In this document: piece by piece, positions 56,108 to 64,000 of the stretch | Layout: each line of letters opens with the position of its first letter | Numbering within the stretch: the stretch's first letter is position 1 | Assembly (NCBI RefSeq): GCF_017353415.1 | Contig: NZ_JAFMPX010000007.1 | Span: 1-64,000, forward strand | Length of the DNA: 64,000 nucleotides | Direction of reading: 5' to 3' | Origin: Arthrobacter sp. E3 | GTDB lineage: Bacteria; Actinomycetota; Actinomycetes; Actinomycetales; Micrococcaceae | Notes under the pieces: generated by a model | Databases searched by the model: none | Told to the model about the DNA's origin: nothing | Seen by the model: only the letters and a program-made list of their open reading frames with translations | Program-made: the position numbers and the translations under genes

Positions 56108-57532
56108 ATGTTCAAGAACGCGGAAGAAGTCCTGCAGTTCATCAAAGACGAAGATGTGAAGTTCGTCGATATTCGATTCACCGACCTTCCCGGCGTCCAG
56201 CAGCACTTCAACGTGCCTGCCAAGACAGTGGACCTTGACTTCTTCGTCAACGGTCAGCTCTTCGATGGCTCCTCCATCCGTGGTTTCCAGGGCATCGCCG
56301 AATCCGACATGCAGCTGATCCCGGACCCCAAGACCGCCTTCGTTGACACGTTCCGCAAGGAAAAGACGCTGGCGCTGAACTTCTCCATCGTGAACCCGCG
56401 CACCGGCGACCCGTACCACCGCGACCCGCGTGGCGTGGCCGAAAAGGCCGAGGCCTACCTGGCTTCCACCGGCATTGCCGACACCGCATTCTTTGGTGCC
56501 GAGGCCGAGTTCTTCGTCTTCGACAACGTGCAATATGAATCCTCGGCCAAGGGATCCTTCTACAAGATCGACTCCGAAGAGGCCTACTGGAACACCGGCC
56601 GCAAGGAAGAGGGCGGCAACCTCGGTTACAAGACCCCCGAAAAGGGCGGCTACTTCCCCGTGGCCCCGATTGACCACCAAGCTGACCTGCGTGACGCCAT
56701 GTGCCTTGAAATGGATGCCGCAGGCTTGGAAGTTGAGCGCTCCCACCACGAGGTTGGCGCTGCCGGCCAGGCTGAAATCAACTACAAGTTCAACACCCTG
56801 GTCCATGCAGCCGATGATATGCAGAAGTTCAAGTACGTCATTAAGAACACAGCGTGGGCGTGGGGCAAGTCCGTCACGTTCATGCCCAAGCCGGTCTTCG
56901 GAGACAATGGTTCGGGAATGCACTGCCACCAGTCCCTGTGGACCAGTGGCGAGCCGCTGTTCTACGACGAGAAGGGCTACGCAGGCCTCTCCGACATGGC
57001 CCGCTGGTACATTGGCGGCCTGCTGAAGCACTCCTCGGCTGTGCTGGCGTTTACCAACCCCACCGTCAACTCCTACCGCCGTCTGGTCAAGGGCTTCGAA
57101 GCACCCGTGAACATGGTGTACTCGCAGGGAAACCGCTCTGCCGGCATCCGCATTCCGATCACCGGCTCGAACCCGAAGGCCAAGCGCTTGGAATTCCGCG
57201 CCCCGGATCCGTCCTCCAACCCGTACCTGGCCTTCGCCGCCCAGCTGATGGCCGGCTTGGACGGTATCCGCAACCGCATTGAGCCCCCCGCCCCCATCGA
57301 CAAGGACCTGTACGAGCTTCCCCCGGAGGAAGCCAAGGACATCCCGAAGGCGCCCGAGTCACTCGAAGAGGCCCTGATCGCCTTGGAGGACGATAATGAG
57401 TTCCTGCAAGCCGGCGGAGTGTTCACCCAGGATCTGATCGACACCTGGGTCGACTACAAGCGCGAATACGAGATCAAGCCGCTGCAGCTACGCCCGAACC
57501 CGTACGAATTCGAGCTCTACTACGGCTGCTAG
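56108..57532 (+). CDS. glnA: Type I glutamine synthetase
   Basis: A 474-aa enzyme making glutamine from glutamate and ammonia. [70 protein letters not shown] and the adenylylation loop LYELPPEE (Tyr402) are all present, so control by GlnE-type adenylylation is expected. AAGGAG lies 4 nt before the ATG. A 21-bp hairpin terminator follows. Confidence 0.97.
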   Translation: MFKNAEEVLQFIKDEDVKFVDIRFTDLPGVQQHFNVPAKTVDLDFFVNGQLFDGSSIRGFQGIAESDMQLIPDPKTAFVDTFRKEKTLALNFSIVNPRTGDPYHRDPRGVAEKAEAYLASTGIADTAFFGAEAEFFVFDNVQYESSAKGSFYKIDSEEAYWNTGRKEEGGNLGYKTPEKGGYFPVAPIDHQADLRDAMCLEMDAAGLEVERSHHEVGAAGQAEINYKFNTLVHAADDMQKFKYVIKNTAWAWGKSVTFMPKPVFGDNGSGMHCHQSLWTSGEPLFYDEKGYAGLSDMARWYIGGLLKHSSAVLAFTNPTVNSYRRLVKGFEAPVNMVYSQGNRSAGIRIPITGSNPKAKRLEFRAPDPSSNPYLAFAAQLMAGLDGIRNRIEPPAPIDKDLYELPPEEAKDIPKAPESLEEALIALEDDNEFLQAGGVFTQDLIDTWVDYKREYEIKPLQLRPNPYEFELYYGC

Positions 57533-57537
57533 ACACC

Positions 57538-57583
57538 GCATGAGGAAGGGCCGGAACGTTTACGTTCCGGCCCTTCCTCATGC
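57538..57583 (+). terminator. Terminator after glnA
   Basis: A perfect 21-nt stem (arms starting GCATGAGGAAGG) with a TTTA loop, without a T tract. It also lies 12 nt beyond the stop of the convergent small gene at 57595. Confidence 0.8.
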
Positions 57584-57594
57584 CACGCTGTGAA

Positions 57595-57753
57595 CTACTT
57601 GGATGTGACGTTCCGCCGCACCCAACCAATCGCAGCTGTGGCAACGAACAAAACAATTGCGACAACGGCCAGCCAGACAAGGCCTTTGACCACAAAGCCC
57701 AAGACGGCCAAGACGACCCAGATAACAAGTAAGGCAACTATTAATCCCATCAT
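57595..57753 (-). CDS. Small hydrophobic membrane protein
   Basis: A 52-aa protein made of two hydrophobic helices (MMGLIVALLVIWVVLAVLGFV, then LVWLAVVAIVLFVATAAI) with a short WVRRNVTSK tail. Similar short hydrophobic proteins occur widely in actinobacteria without known function. The start ATG at 57753 follows TATATT by 7 nt and looks leaderless. Confidence 0.65.
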   Translation of the reverse strand: MMGLIVALLVIWVVLAVLGFVVKGLVWLAVVAIVLFVATAAIGWVRRNVTSK

Positions 57754-57760
57754 GCCGAAA

Positions 57761-57766
57761 AATATA
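57761..57766 (-). promoter_or_regulatory. -10 element TATATT, leaderless small membrane gene
   Basis: TATATT ends 7 nt before the first of two adjacent ATG codons at 57753 on the minus strand. Confidence 0.5.
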
Positions 57767-57815
57767 CATGCACAACGGGGAAACTCCAAGACCTGCTAAA
57801 CGACCGCGTTAAACG

Positions 57816-57852
57816 ACTCAGGGGCCGGAACAATTTGTTCCGGCCCCTGAGT
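57816..57852 (-). terminator. Terminator after the csbD-type gene
   Basis: Perfect 16-nt arms (ACTCAGGGGCCGGAAC and its complement) around AATTT, 23 nt after the stop of the CsbD gene. Confidence 0.8.
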
Positions 57853-57874
57853 GGTGCCAAACAGCTCTTAGTGC

Positions 57875-58060
57875 CTACTTGTCAAAAACATCCTTGGCAG
57901 CGTCCTTGACGTGCTCTCCGGCCTGCTTGGCTTTCGCCGAGGCCTGGTCGGCAGCACCTTCTGCTTGAAGCTTGGTGTTGTCTGTTGCATCGCCAGCAGC
58001 TTCCTTGGCTTTGCCCTTGAGTTCTTCTGCCTTGTTGCTGATCTTATCTCCGAGTCCCAT
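57875..58060 (-). CDS. CsbD-family stress-response protein
   Basis: A 61-aa hydrophilic, Lys/Ala-rich helical protein with the CsbD start MGLGDKISNKAEELKGKAKEAAGDATDN. Family members are general-stress proteins of unknown mechanism. The ATG at 58060 has AAGGAGG 4 nt upstream; the frame runs on further upstream without a start signal. Confidence 0.88.
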   Translation of the reverse strand: MGLGDKISNKAEELKGKAKEAAGDATDNTKLQAEGAADQASAKAKQAGEHVKDAAKDVFDK

Positions 58061-58185
58061 GGGACCTCCTTCAATATGAATCCAACTGGTTGCATTGTCG
58101 AAGATACTGAACGAACCTGAGAATAACCTGAACGTGCGTTGACCCACTGGCCACATTGCCAGAACAGTGAAGACTGCCTCGCATT

Positions 58186-58797
58186 TCAACCGTTATGGGC
58201 AATCGTCTCCGCATCGAAGGCGCGGTAGAGGATCCGTTGCGAGCCGGATCGACCGCCCAGATGCTGGCCGCGGTCCACAAATTTGGCCATCAAATACGCG
58301 GCCAGACCCGCGGGGTTGCGTTCATTGACGCTCAGCACAAGGCCTGTGGCGGACAGCCCGGACGCTCGAACCAGCTCTTGCGCCAGTTCGACGGCAGCCA
58401 CCGCGGCCCCCGAGCCATACCCTCGTCCTTGGCGGTTTTTGTCAATGAGGAAGCCACGCAGGAGCACTGCACCACCAGCGTTCGGCCAGCCAGCCTCCAG
58501 GGCGGCACCCAGGTGGAGCACCCCCAAACCAACCACTGTTCCGCCGTCGAACGCGTTCTCCGCAACGCCGGTGGAGGGAGGTGCTGCAGTCACGATGGCA
58601 AAGGGGTGCCGAGCAGTATCCTCCAGCGCTGTTGCGAGCATGGCGGCAGGCTCCCCCACAAAGTCGTCCTGGCCAGGCGCTAGCGACAACCCTGCCACTG
58701 CCACCACCAGCCGTTGAAGTTCGTCCTCGCCAACGGACTTCAACGGCACCAGATGAACATTGCCGTTCGAAAACGAAGTGCTCAAAAGATGGACCAT
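58186..58797 (-). CDS. GNAT-family N-acetyltransferase
   Basis: A 203-aa acetyltransferase. The acetyl-CoA loop is RQGRGYGSGA, preceded by VLLRGFLIDKN and followed by GLVLSVNERNPAGLAAYLMAKFVD. The start at 58797 lies inside the last codons of the glutaminase gene (16-bp overlap), so the two are coupled. The acceptor is unknown. Confidence 0.82.
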   Translation of the reverse strand: MVHLLSTSFSNGNVHLVPLKSVGEDELQRLVVAVAGLSLAPGQDDFVGEPAAMLATALEDTARHPFAIVTAAPPSTGVAENAFDGGTVVGLGVLHLGAALEAGWPNAGGAVLLRGFLIDKNRQGRGYGSGAAVAAVELAQELVRASGLSATGLVLSVNERNPAGLAAYLMAKFVDRGQHLGGRSGSQRILYRAFDAETIAHNG

Positions 58798-59693
58798 TCT
58801 GTCTTGGCAGTGAACTGGTCCAGGGCTGCAATGCCGGCCATGGAGTTCCCATTGGGTCCCAGCGCCGGTCCCCATACGGTTACCGAGCAAATACCGGGGA
58901 CGATCGCCACAATGCCTCCGCCCACACCGCCCTTGCAGGGAACACCCACCCGGTAGGCAAACTCCCCCGCTGCGTCGTAGGTGCCGCACGTCAGCATCAC
59001 CGCGTTGACGCGCTTGCTTTGGTTCGGACTCAGGAACGGTGTGCCGCCTGATGAAACACCATGGCGGGCCAGAAACAGTGAGGCCTGGGCAAGGTCCTCA
59101 CACGACATTTCAAGGGCGCACTGCTTGAAGTAGTTCGACAGCACATCCTCCACCGGATTCTCCAGATTGCCATAACTGGCCAGCAGATGCGCCATGGAGG
59201 CGTTACGGTGCCCGTGGTCCGCCTCGGAAGCGGCAACCACGTCATCCACGTCGACTTCGGGATTCCCGGACTCGCTGCGCAACAGTCCGCGCACCGAAGC
59301 TGCCGCGTCCCCCGTCAAGGTCAGCAGCCTGTCGGTCACCACCAACGCACCCGCATTGATAAAAGGGTTACGGGGAATGCCCAGGTCCGCCTCCAGCTGG
59401 ATCATTGAGTTGAAAGGGGTGCCTGAGGGTTCACGAAAAACTCTCTTCCAGATGGAGTCATAGTCGTATGACATCACCAAGGCAAGCGAAAAGATCTTCG
59501 AAATACTTTGAATCGAGAATGGTGTGAGCCAGTCCCCCGCCCCATACACGGAACCATCGGCCATTGCCACGCAGATGCCGAACTTGTCCGGGGAAACTTC
59601 ACCCAGGCTGGGAATGTAGGAGGCCACCTCGCCGTGCCGGCCCAGCAGGCCAATGTCTTCCACTATCTCGTCCAGGATCCCCTGTATGTCCAT
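58782..59693 (-). CDS. glsA: Glutaminase
   Basis: A 303-aa serine-type glutaminase releasing ammonia from glutamine. The catalytic S63-x-x-K66 in FSIQSISK is present; the family blocks GDWLTPF, NPFINAGALVVTD, NYFKQCALEMSCEDLA and KGGVGGGIVAIVPG match. GGAG lies 6 nt before the ATG at 59693. It overlaps the GNAT gene and lies beside a glutamine-type transporter on the same strand. Confidence 0.93.
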   Translation of the reverse strand: MDIQGILDEIVEDIGLLGRHGEVASYIPSLGEVSPDKFGICVAMADGSVYGAGDWLTPFSIQSISKIFSLALVMSYDYDSIWKRVFREPSGTPFNSMIQLEADLGIPRNPFINAGALVVTDRLLTLTGDAAASVRGLLRSESGNPEVDVDDVVAASEADHGHRNASMAHLLASYGNLENPVEDVLSNYFKQCALEMSCEDLAQASLFLARHGVSSGGTPFLSPNQSKRVNAVMLTCGTYDAAGEFAYRVGVPCKGGVGGGIVAIVPGICSVTVWGPALGPNGNSMAGIAALDQFTAKTEWSIF

Positions 59694-59786
59694 CGCGCGC
59701 TCCAAAACTGTTGTGCCGGCGTCGTACTCAAAAGCTGTACCAACAAAAAAACCGTACTAAAAAATTCATCTGAAAAAATGTGTGTC

Positions 59787-59826
59787 AAAAAAGGCAGGGG
59801 CCAGCCGTCGTGCCGGCCCCTGCCAA
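59787..59826 (-). terminator. Terminator after the glutamine-type transporter operon
   Basis: Stem arms GGCAGGGGCC and complement; on the minus strand six T follow the stem. It is just after the ATPase stop. Confidence 0.8.
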
Positions 59827-59831
59827 AAACG

Positions 59832-60572
59832 CTACAGAACCTTGGCCAGGAACTCCTGCAACCGCGGCTGCTGCGCATTGGAGAAGATGGCATCCGGGGT
59901 GCCTTCCTCGCAAATGTATCCCGCATCCATGAAGATGACACGATCTGCCACTTCACGGGCAAATCCCATCTCGTGGGTCACCACCACCATGGTCATGCCC
60001 TCGGCGGCCAGGTCGCGGATGACCTGGAGCACCTCGCCCACCATCTCCGGGTCAAGGGCGCTGGTGGCCTCGTCGAAGAGCATGATGCCGGGGTTCATGG
60101 CCAACGCACGGGCAATGGCCACACGCTGCTTCTGCCCGCCGGAGAGCGAACCGGGACGGGCATCGGCCTTCTCAACGAGATCCACACGCTTGAGCAGTTC
60201 CATGCCCTTGGCCCGGGCGGCGGCCTTGTCCAGCTTCTTCAGCTCCACTGGCGCCAGCATGATGTTTTGCAGCACCGTCATGTGCGGGAACAGGTTGAAG
60301 TGCTGGAACACCATGCCAATGTTCTGGCGTACGGCATTCAGGTCAACCTTGGGGTCCGTCAGGTCAAAACCGTTGACCGCCACCGTCCCCCCGCTGATGT
60401 CCTCCAGCTTGTTCAGGCAGCGCAGGAACGTTGACTTGCCCGAACCCGAGGGGCCAATAACGCACACCACCTCGCCCTCGGCAATGTCAACATCCAGCCC
60501 CTTGAGCACTTCATTGGCACCAAAGGACTTCTTCAGGCCCTTGACACTGATTTTTGCGTTGCTTTCGCTCAT
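59832..60572 (-). CDS. Polar amino-acid (glutamine-type) ABC ATPase
   Basis: A 246-aa ATPase of the GlnQ/HisP type. Walker [11 protein letters not shown]-loop [11 protein letters not shown], signature [17 protein letters not shown], Walker [13 protein letters not shown] and the [19 protein letters not shown] switch region are present. The start overlaps the stop of the fused SBP-permease gene by 4 bp (ATGA). Confidence 0.95.
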   Translation of the reverse strand: MSESNAKISVKGLKKSFGANEVLKGLDVDIAEGEVVCVIGPSGSGKSTFLRCLNKLEDISGGTVAVNGFDLTDPKVDLNAVRQNIGMVFQHFNLFPHMTVLQNIMLAPVELKKLDKAAARAKGMELLKRVDLVEKADARPGSLSGGQKQRVAIARALAMNPGIMLFDEATSALDPEMVGEVLQVIRDLAAEGMTMVVVTHEMGFAREVADRVIFMDAGYICEEGTPDAIFSNAQQPRLQEFLAKVL

Positions 60573-62050
60573 TTGTTGAACTTCCTGTCCACGAGGTTGG
60601 AAAGCTGGGTCAAGGCGGTGATGACAATAAAGTACAACGCCGCCACAATCAGCAGGGTCTCACCAGTGCGGAAGTTCGTAGCGTAGATCTGCTGGCCCTG
60701 GTAGGTCAGCTCCGCAAATCCGATGACGGCCAGCAAAGAGGTATCCTTCAAGGTGATGACGAACTGGTTGATGAACGACGGCGTCATGATCTTGATCGCC
60801 TGTGGCACCACCACCCGGCGCATGGAGGTGACGTAACCCAAGCCCAGACTGCGGCTGGCTTCCAACTGGCCGGCGTCGACAGACTGGATGCCGCCGCGGA
60901 CAATTTCGGTCATGTACGCACCGGCGTTCAAGCTCAACGTGATGACACCGGCCGCGAGCACGCTCAGGGGCTGTCCCGTCATCTGGGGCAGGCCAAAGTA
61001 GAAGAAGAACGCCTGCACCAGCAGCGGCGTGCCGCGGAAGATCGCCACATAGGTGGTGGCGATGCCACGCAGAATCCTGCTTTCGGCCACCTTGAAGAAC
61101 CCAAAGACGACGCCGAGCACCAGCGCGATGGCCAGTGACAGCACCGTGGCGACCATGGTTAGCCACAGGCCCTTCATGAGGGCCGGGAAACTGTCCTTGA
61201 CGAGCTGGAAGAAGCCGCCCTGCTCCTGCACCTCGGACTTGGCCAGGTACTTGTCAAGGATCTTCTGGTACTCGCCGTTGGCCTTCAAATTGGCCAGGCC
61301 CGCATCAAAAGCCTTCAACAGATCCTGGTTTTGGCCCTTGTTCACGGCAAAACCGTAGGAACTACCCTGTTCCTTCGCGGTGACGATCTTCAGCCCGTTG
61401 TTTTGGCTGACACCGTAGGCGAGCACAGGGTAGTCGTCGAACACGGCCACGGAATTGCCAGCCTTGACGTCGTCGTACATAGTGGCGGAGTCGGCAAGCG
61501 CCTTGACCGTGAAGCCATACTCGTCCTTGATGGAGTTGGCGAAGGTCTCGCCCTCACTACCCCGCTTGGCGACGACGGTTTTGCCTTTGAGGTCCTTGTA
61601 GGTTTTGATGTCCTCGTTGTCCTTGGCAACGGCCATCTGCACGCCGGAGTCAAAGTAGGGTTCGGAGAAGTCAAAGACCTTCTTGCGTTCGTCCGTGATG
61701 GACATGCCGGCGATCACGCCGGCCACCTGGTTTGATTGCACCGCCTGCAAGGCCGCGTCAAAACCCAGGGACTTGATGTCAACCTGGAAGCCCTGCTCCG
61801 TGGCGATGGCCCGCAACAGGTCCATGTCAATGCCGACGAGTTCGCCGCTGCCGTCGCGGAATTCAAACGGAGCGAACGTGGTGTCCGTGGCGATGGCGAA
61901 CGTCTTGCCCTTGACATCTGTGGGGGCGGTGGGGACTGCCAGCGCGGACGCTCCGCCGATCCCGAAGAACATGATGGCGACCGTGAAAAAGGCGGCGAGG
62001 GCGGCAAACGTGCCGCCTCTGCGCCGCCACATGGGTGGGCGTCTTAGCAT
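60569..62050 (-). CDS. Fused substrate-binding protein and permease, glutamine-type ABC transporter
   Basis: A 493-aa fusion. A signal-anchor helix (about 15-40) is followed by an SBP_bac_3 domain (about 47-275: [50 protein letters not shown]) and a HisM-type permease (about 285-490) with the EAA loop [22 protein letters not shown]. The binding domain is tethered to the channel. AAGGGA lies 7 nt before the ATG. Together with the ATPase and glutaminase nearby it suggests glutamine or glutamate uptake, though substrate choice is inferred. Confidence 0.92.
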   Translation of the reverse strand: MLRRPPMWRRRGGTFAALAAFFTVAIMFFGIGGASALAVPTAPTDVKGKTFAIATDTTFAPFEFRDGSGELVGIDMDLLRAIATEQGFQVDIKSLGFDAALQAVQSNQVAGVIAGMSITDERKKVFDFSEPYFDSGVQMAVAKDNEDIKTYKDLKGKTVVAKRGSEGETFANSIKDEYGFTVKALADSATMYDDVKAGNSVAVFDDYPVLAYGVSQNNGLKIVTAKEQGSSYGFAVNKGQNQDLLKAFDAGLANLKANGEYQKILDKYLAKSEVQEQGGFFQLVKDSFPALMKGLWLTMVATVLSLAIALVLGVVFGFFKVAESRILRGIATTYVAIFRGTPLLVQAFFFYFGLPQMTGQPLSVLAAGVITLSLNAGAYMTEIVRGGIQSVDAGQLEASRSLGLGYVTSMRRVVVPQAIKIMTPSFINQFVITLKDTSLLAVIGFAELTYQGQQIYATNFRTGETLLIVAALYFIVITALTQLSNLVDRKFNK

Positions 62051-62156
62051 AAAGTTTCCCTTGTTATGGAGTTTCGTGCCACGAGGGGCGTTTTAAGTAC
62101 TCCTCGACGTTACAGGTTTTGCTTCCACCATGCGATAGGCGCCACATATCCCGACA

Positions 62157-62790
62157 CTACGAATTGGCAAGCGTGTCATCGAGCCAATCAAGTACACGCT
62201 GGTTGAGCAATGACCGATTCGCCATCTCGCAATGCCCTCGTCGCTGCCCCCAGCGGGTCCGGTCCAGCCGATGTCAGCAGGGCCGGGCAGCGAATGTCGG
62301 CAACCTGGTCTTTCAGCGTGAACTGGGCTGACGCCTGAATGAATGCCCGCAGTCTGCGACGCCGCCCGGGGGTGCCAGATAGCCTCCAAGGGTCCAGCCG
62401 CTGAGCACGATCTTCTTCGGGTCGACGATCTCCACGCTCATGGCATAGTCATCGATTGCAAAGATCACCACCTCCCAATCCGGGCGCACTGGCACCCCCG
62501 CTTGTACAACATCTCACCTTGGCCGGGACCGTCGAGCATGAGCACGCGATAGCCGCGCTCCAGCGCAGCCACCATGGAAGCTCCGTACCCTCATGGGAGG
62601 TGCTGATCGGCTGTACGGGCACCACCGACAGTTCCATGGCGCGGGCGCTGGCCCGATGCCCGGCGGCCACCTCATCTGCCACGGCGACGATGTCCACCAT
62701 GTCCGCCCCACCCGCCGGGATGTACGCCACCGGCCACTGGCCGAACCCGTCATGGAACTCGTCTTCTTGTGCTATTGGAACTTCTTCCTG
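62157..62790 (-). pseudogene. Decayed alpha/beta hydrolase gene
   Basis: Fragments of one hydrolase occur in order on the minus strand but in different frames: QWPVAYIPAGGADMVDIVAV, EVAAGHRASARA, GPGQGEMLY, RPDWEVVIFAIDDYAMSVE, VDPKKIVLSGWTLGGYLAP, and a C-terminus MANRSLLNQRVLDWLDDTLANS to a stop at 62159. This is the family of long alpha/beta hydrolases with GWSLGGYLAP; here the nucleophile Ser is replaced by Thr and several segments are missing. It is a relic. Confidence 0.7.
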
Positions 62791-62798
62791 AGTGGCTC

Positions 62799-62827
62799 TT
62801 GACGTTACATTTGGCGCTCTGCACTAT
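62799..62827 (+). promoter_or_regulatory. Sigma-70-type promoter upstream of the sulfatase
   Basis: TTGACG and CACTAT are separated by 17 nt. The sulfatase start is about 108 nt downstream, leaving a leader of about 100 nt. Confidence 0.4.
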
Positions 62828-62934
62828 CCATAGCCACTTGCCCCTCCGTTTTCACCCTTCGAAATTGCGTCTCTAGTAACGTGGAGGTGTTCCGGAATGA
62901 TGTCCGCTGTGTGGCGGCCCGAAGAAAGCAGCCA

Positions 62935-64000
62935 ATGGACAAGCCCAATGTGATCCTTATTTGTGCCGATGAATGGCGCGGCGACGCGCTGGGTGCGGAA
63001 GGTCATCCGTATGTGCAGACACCGCATCTGGACGAGATGGCCGGCAAGGGCGCCCGCTTCCGCCACGCTTATTCAGCCACACCCACGTGTGTCCCCGCCC
63101 GCGTGGCCTTGTTTACCGGCCAATCCCAGGAACGCCACGGTCGGGTTGGCTACCAGGAAGGCGTGAACTTCAACGACGTCCATCCCGTCACGCTGCAGGG
63201 CGAGTTCCGCAAGGCCGGCTACCAAACCCAGACCATCGGCAAACTGCATGTCTATCCTGAACGCAGCCGGGTGGGCTTTGACGATGTCATCCTGCACGAC
63301 GGCTTCCTGCACTTCGCCCGCAAGGAGCACAAACGAGACTTCAAGTTCTTTGACGACTATGTCCCGTGGCTGCGCCGCCAACCGGGCGTCACCGCCGACG
63401 AGGAGTACTTTGACCACGGTGCAGGCTGCAATTCGACTGTGGCCAGGCCATGGGACAAGGCAGAAAGGCTACATCCCACCTCGTGGACAGGGAGCCAGGC
63501 CGTCGAGTGGCTGTACCGCCGTGACCCCACCCGCCCGTTCTTCCTGTATCTGTCCTTCCACCGCCCGCATCCGCCGTACGATCCGCCCGCCTGGGCAATG
63601 GACATGTACGTTGACCTGCCCGCCTTCAAGCGTCGCTTGGGCGATTGGGAACACCACTATGAGTCCGTGCGCACCGACGGCAACCACCAGCTGGCCTTCG
63701 GCAAGCTTTCGGAGGCGGTCACACACCGGGCCCGCGCCGGATACTACGGCCTCATGACCCAGATTGATTTCCAACTCATGCGCCTCGTTGAGGCCCTGAA
63801 CGAGTTTGGGCTTGCGGACAATACGGTGTTGGCGTTCACCTCGGACCACGGCGAAATGCTCGGTGACCACGACTTCTACCGCAAGTCCGTCGGCTATGAG
63901 GGCTCTGCCCGTGTGCCCTTGATTGTATGCCCGGCACCCAACGACGAAGCCGCCCTGCGTGGGGCCGTGGTGGATGAAGTGGTGGAACTGCGCGACGTCA
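62935..64000 (+). CDS. Sulfatase, cut by the window end
   Basis: The first 355 residues of an alkaline-phosphatase-superfamily sulfatase. NVILICADEWRGDALG supplies the metal-binding Asp pair; TPTCVPARVALFTG is the formylglycine signature (C52-x-P-x-R56), so activation by a formylglycine-generating enzyme is expected; GKLHVYP and the second metal site TSDHGEMLGDH also match. The ATG at 62935 has AGAAAG 7-8 nt upstream. No signal peptide is seen. The C-terminus lies beyond the window. The substrate, sugar sulfate or another ester, is unknown. Confidence 0.88.
   Translation, partial: MDKPNVILICADEWRGDALGAEGHPYVQTPHLDEMAGKGARFRHAYSATPTCVPARVALFTGQSQERHGRVGYQEGVNFNDVHPVTLQGEFRKAGYQTQTIGKLHVYPERSRVGFDDVILHDGFLHFARKEHKRDFKFFDDYVPWLRRQPGVTADEEYFDHGAGCNSTVARPWDKAERLHPTSWTGSQAVEWLYRRDPTRPFFLYLSFHRPHPPYDPPAWAMDMYVDLPAFKRRLGDWEHHYESVRTDGNHQLAFGKLSEAVTHRARAGYYGLMTQIDFQLMRLVEALNEFGLADNTVLAFTSDHGEMLGDHDFYRKSVGYEGSARVPLIVCPAPNDEAALRGAVVDEVVELRDV

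Overview
The window looks like chromosomal DNA of a high-G+C actinobacterium of the Micrococcaceae, most like Arthrobacter or a close relative. The evidence is gene content and signals: a mycothiol-pathway deacetylase (MshB), the MSMEG_4193 / DUF3090 / SCO1664 block, FdxA-DapC, LipB-LipA-DUF4191, an RDD gene beside glnA, many GTG/TTG starts, and many genes that appear to be leaderless, with a TANNNT -10 element 6-7 nt before the start codon. No rRNA, tRNA, CRISPR array, intact insertion sequence or phage gene was recognised.

Layout. (1) 1-14 kb, carbohydrate use and regulation: a large secreted GH20 hexosaminidase, a RutE-like nitroreductase, a GNAT-AAA+ fusion, CorA, an AsnC/Lrp regulator, a nitronate monooxygenase divergent from a GlcNAc-kinase-like gene, a LacI regulator divergent from a GH35 beta-galactosidase, and an orphan OpuAC-like binding lipoprotein. 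(2) 14-25 kb, housekeeping: AlaA-like aminotransferase, PPK2, XseAB, IspH, RmuC, YchF, YtoQ, and the phosphomutase-like / DUF3090 / SCO1664 block. (3) 25.2-32.5 kb, a sparse accessory tract: decayed remnants of two VOC proteins, an FAD-dependent oxidoreductase and a DUF2071/YqjF protein surround a few intact genes, including a tightly coupled GT2 / EEP-phosphatase / membrane-protein operon. (4) 32.5-44.3 kb, peptide import (two binding lipoproteins, DppB, DppC and a fused two-cassette ATPase), TypA and MshB, with a 650-bp gap holding a long direct repeat. (5) 44.3-53.6 kb, central metabolism: FdxA-DapC, citrate synthase, a Ser/Thr kinase, LipB-LipA, DUF4191 and threonine ammonia-lyase. A G27/C15 homopolymer lies between citrate synthase and the kinase. 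(6) 53.7-64 kb: an aldo/keto reductase pseudogene, PdxH, RDD, glutamine synthetase, CsbD, glutaminase with a GNAT, a fused glutamine-type SBP-permease with its ATPase, a decayed alpha/beta hydrolase, and a sulfatase cut by the window end.

Functional themes. Hexosaminidase, GlcNAc kinase, beta-galactosidase and sulfatase suggest a saprophytic, polysaccharide-degrading life. The right-hand end is rich in glutamine metabolism (uptake, hydrolysis and synthesis). Most gene ends are marked by strong inverted-repeat terminators. The clearest unusual features are the divergent pair with interlocked -10 elements in 17 bp, the GNAT-AAA+ fusion, the repeat block after typA, the homopolymer hairpin, and the gene-decay tract.
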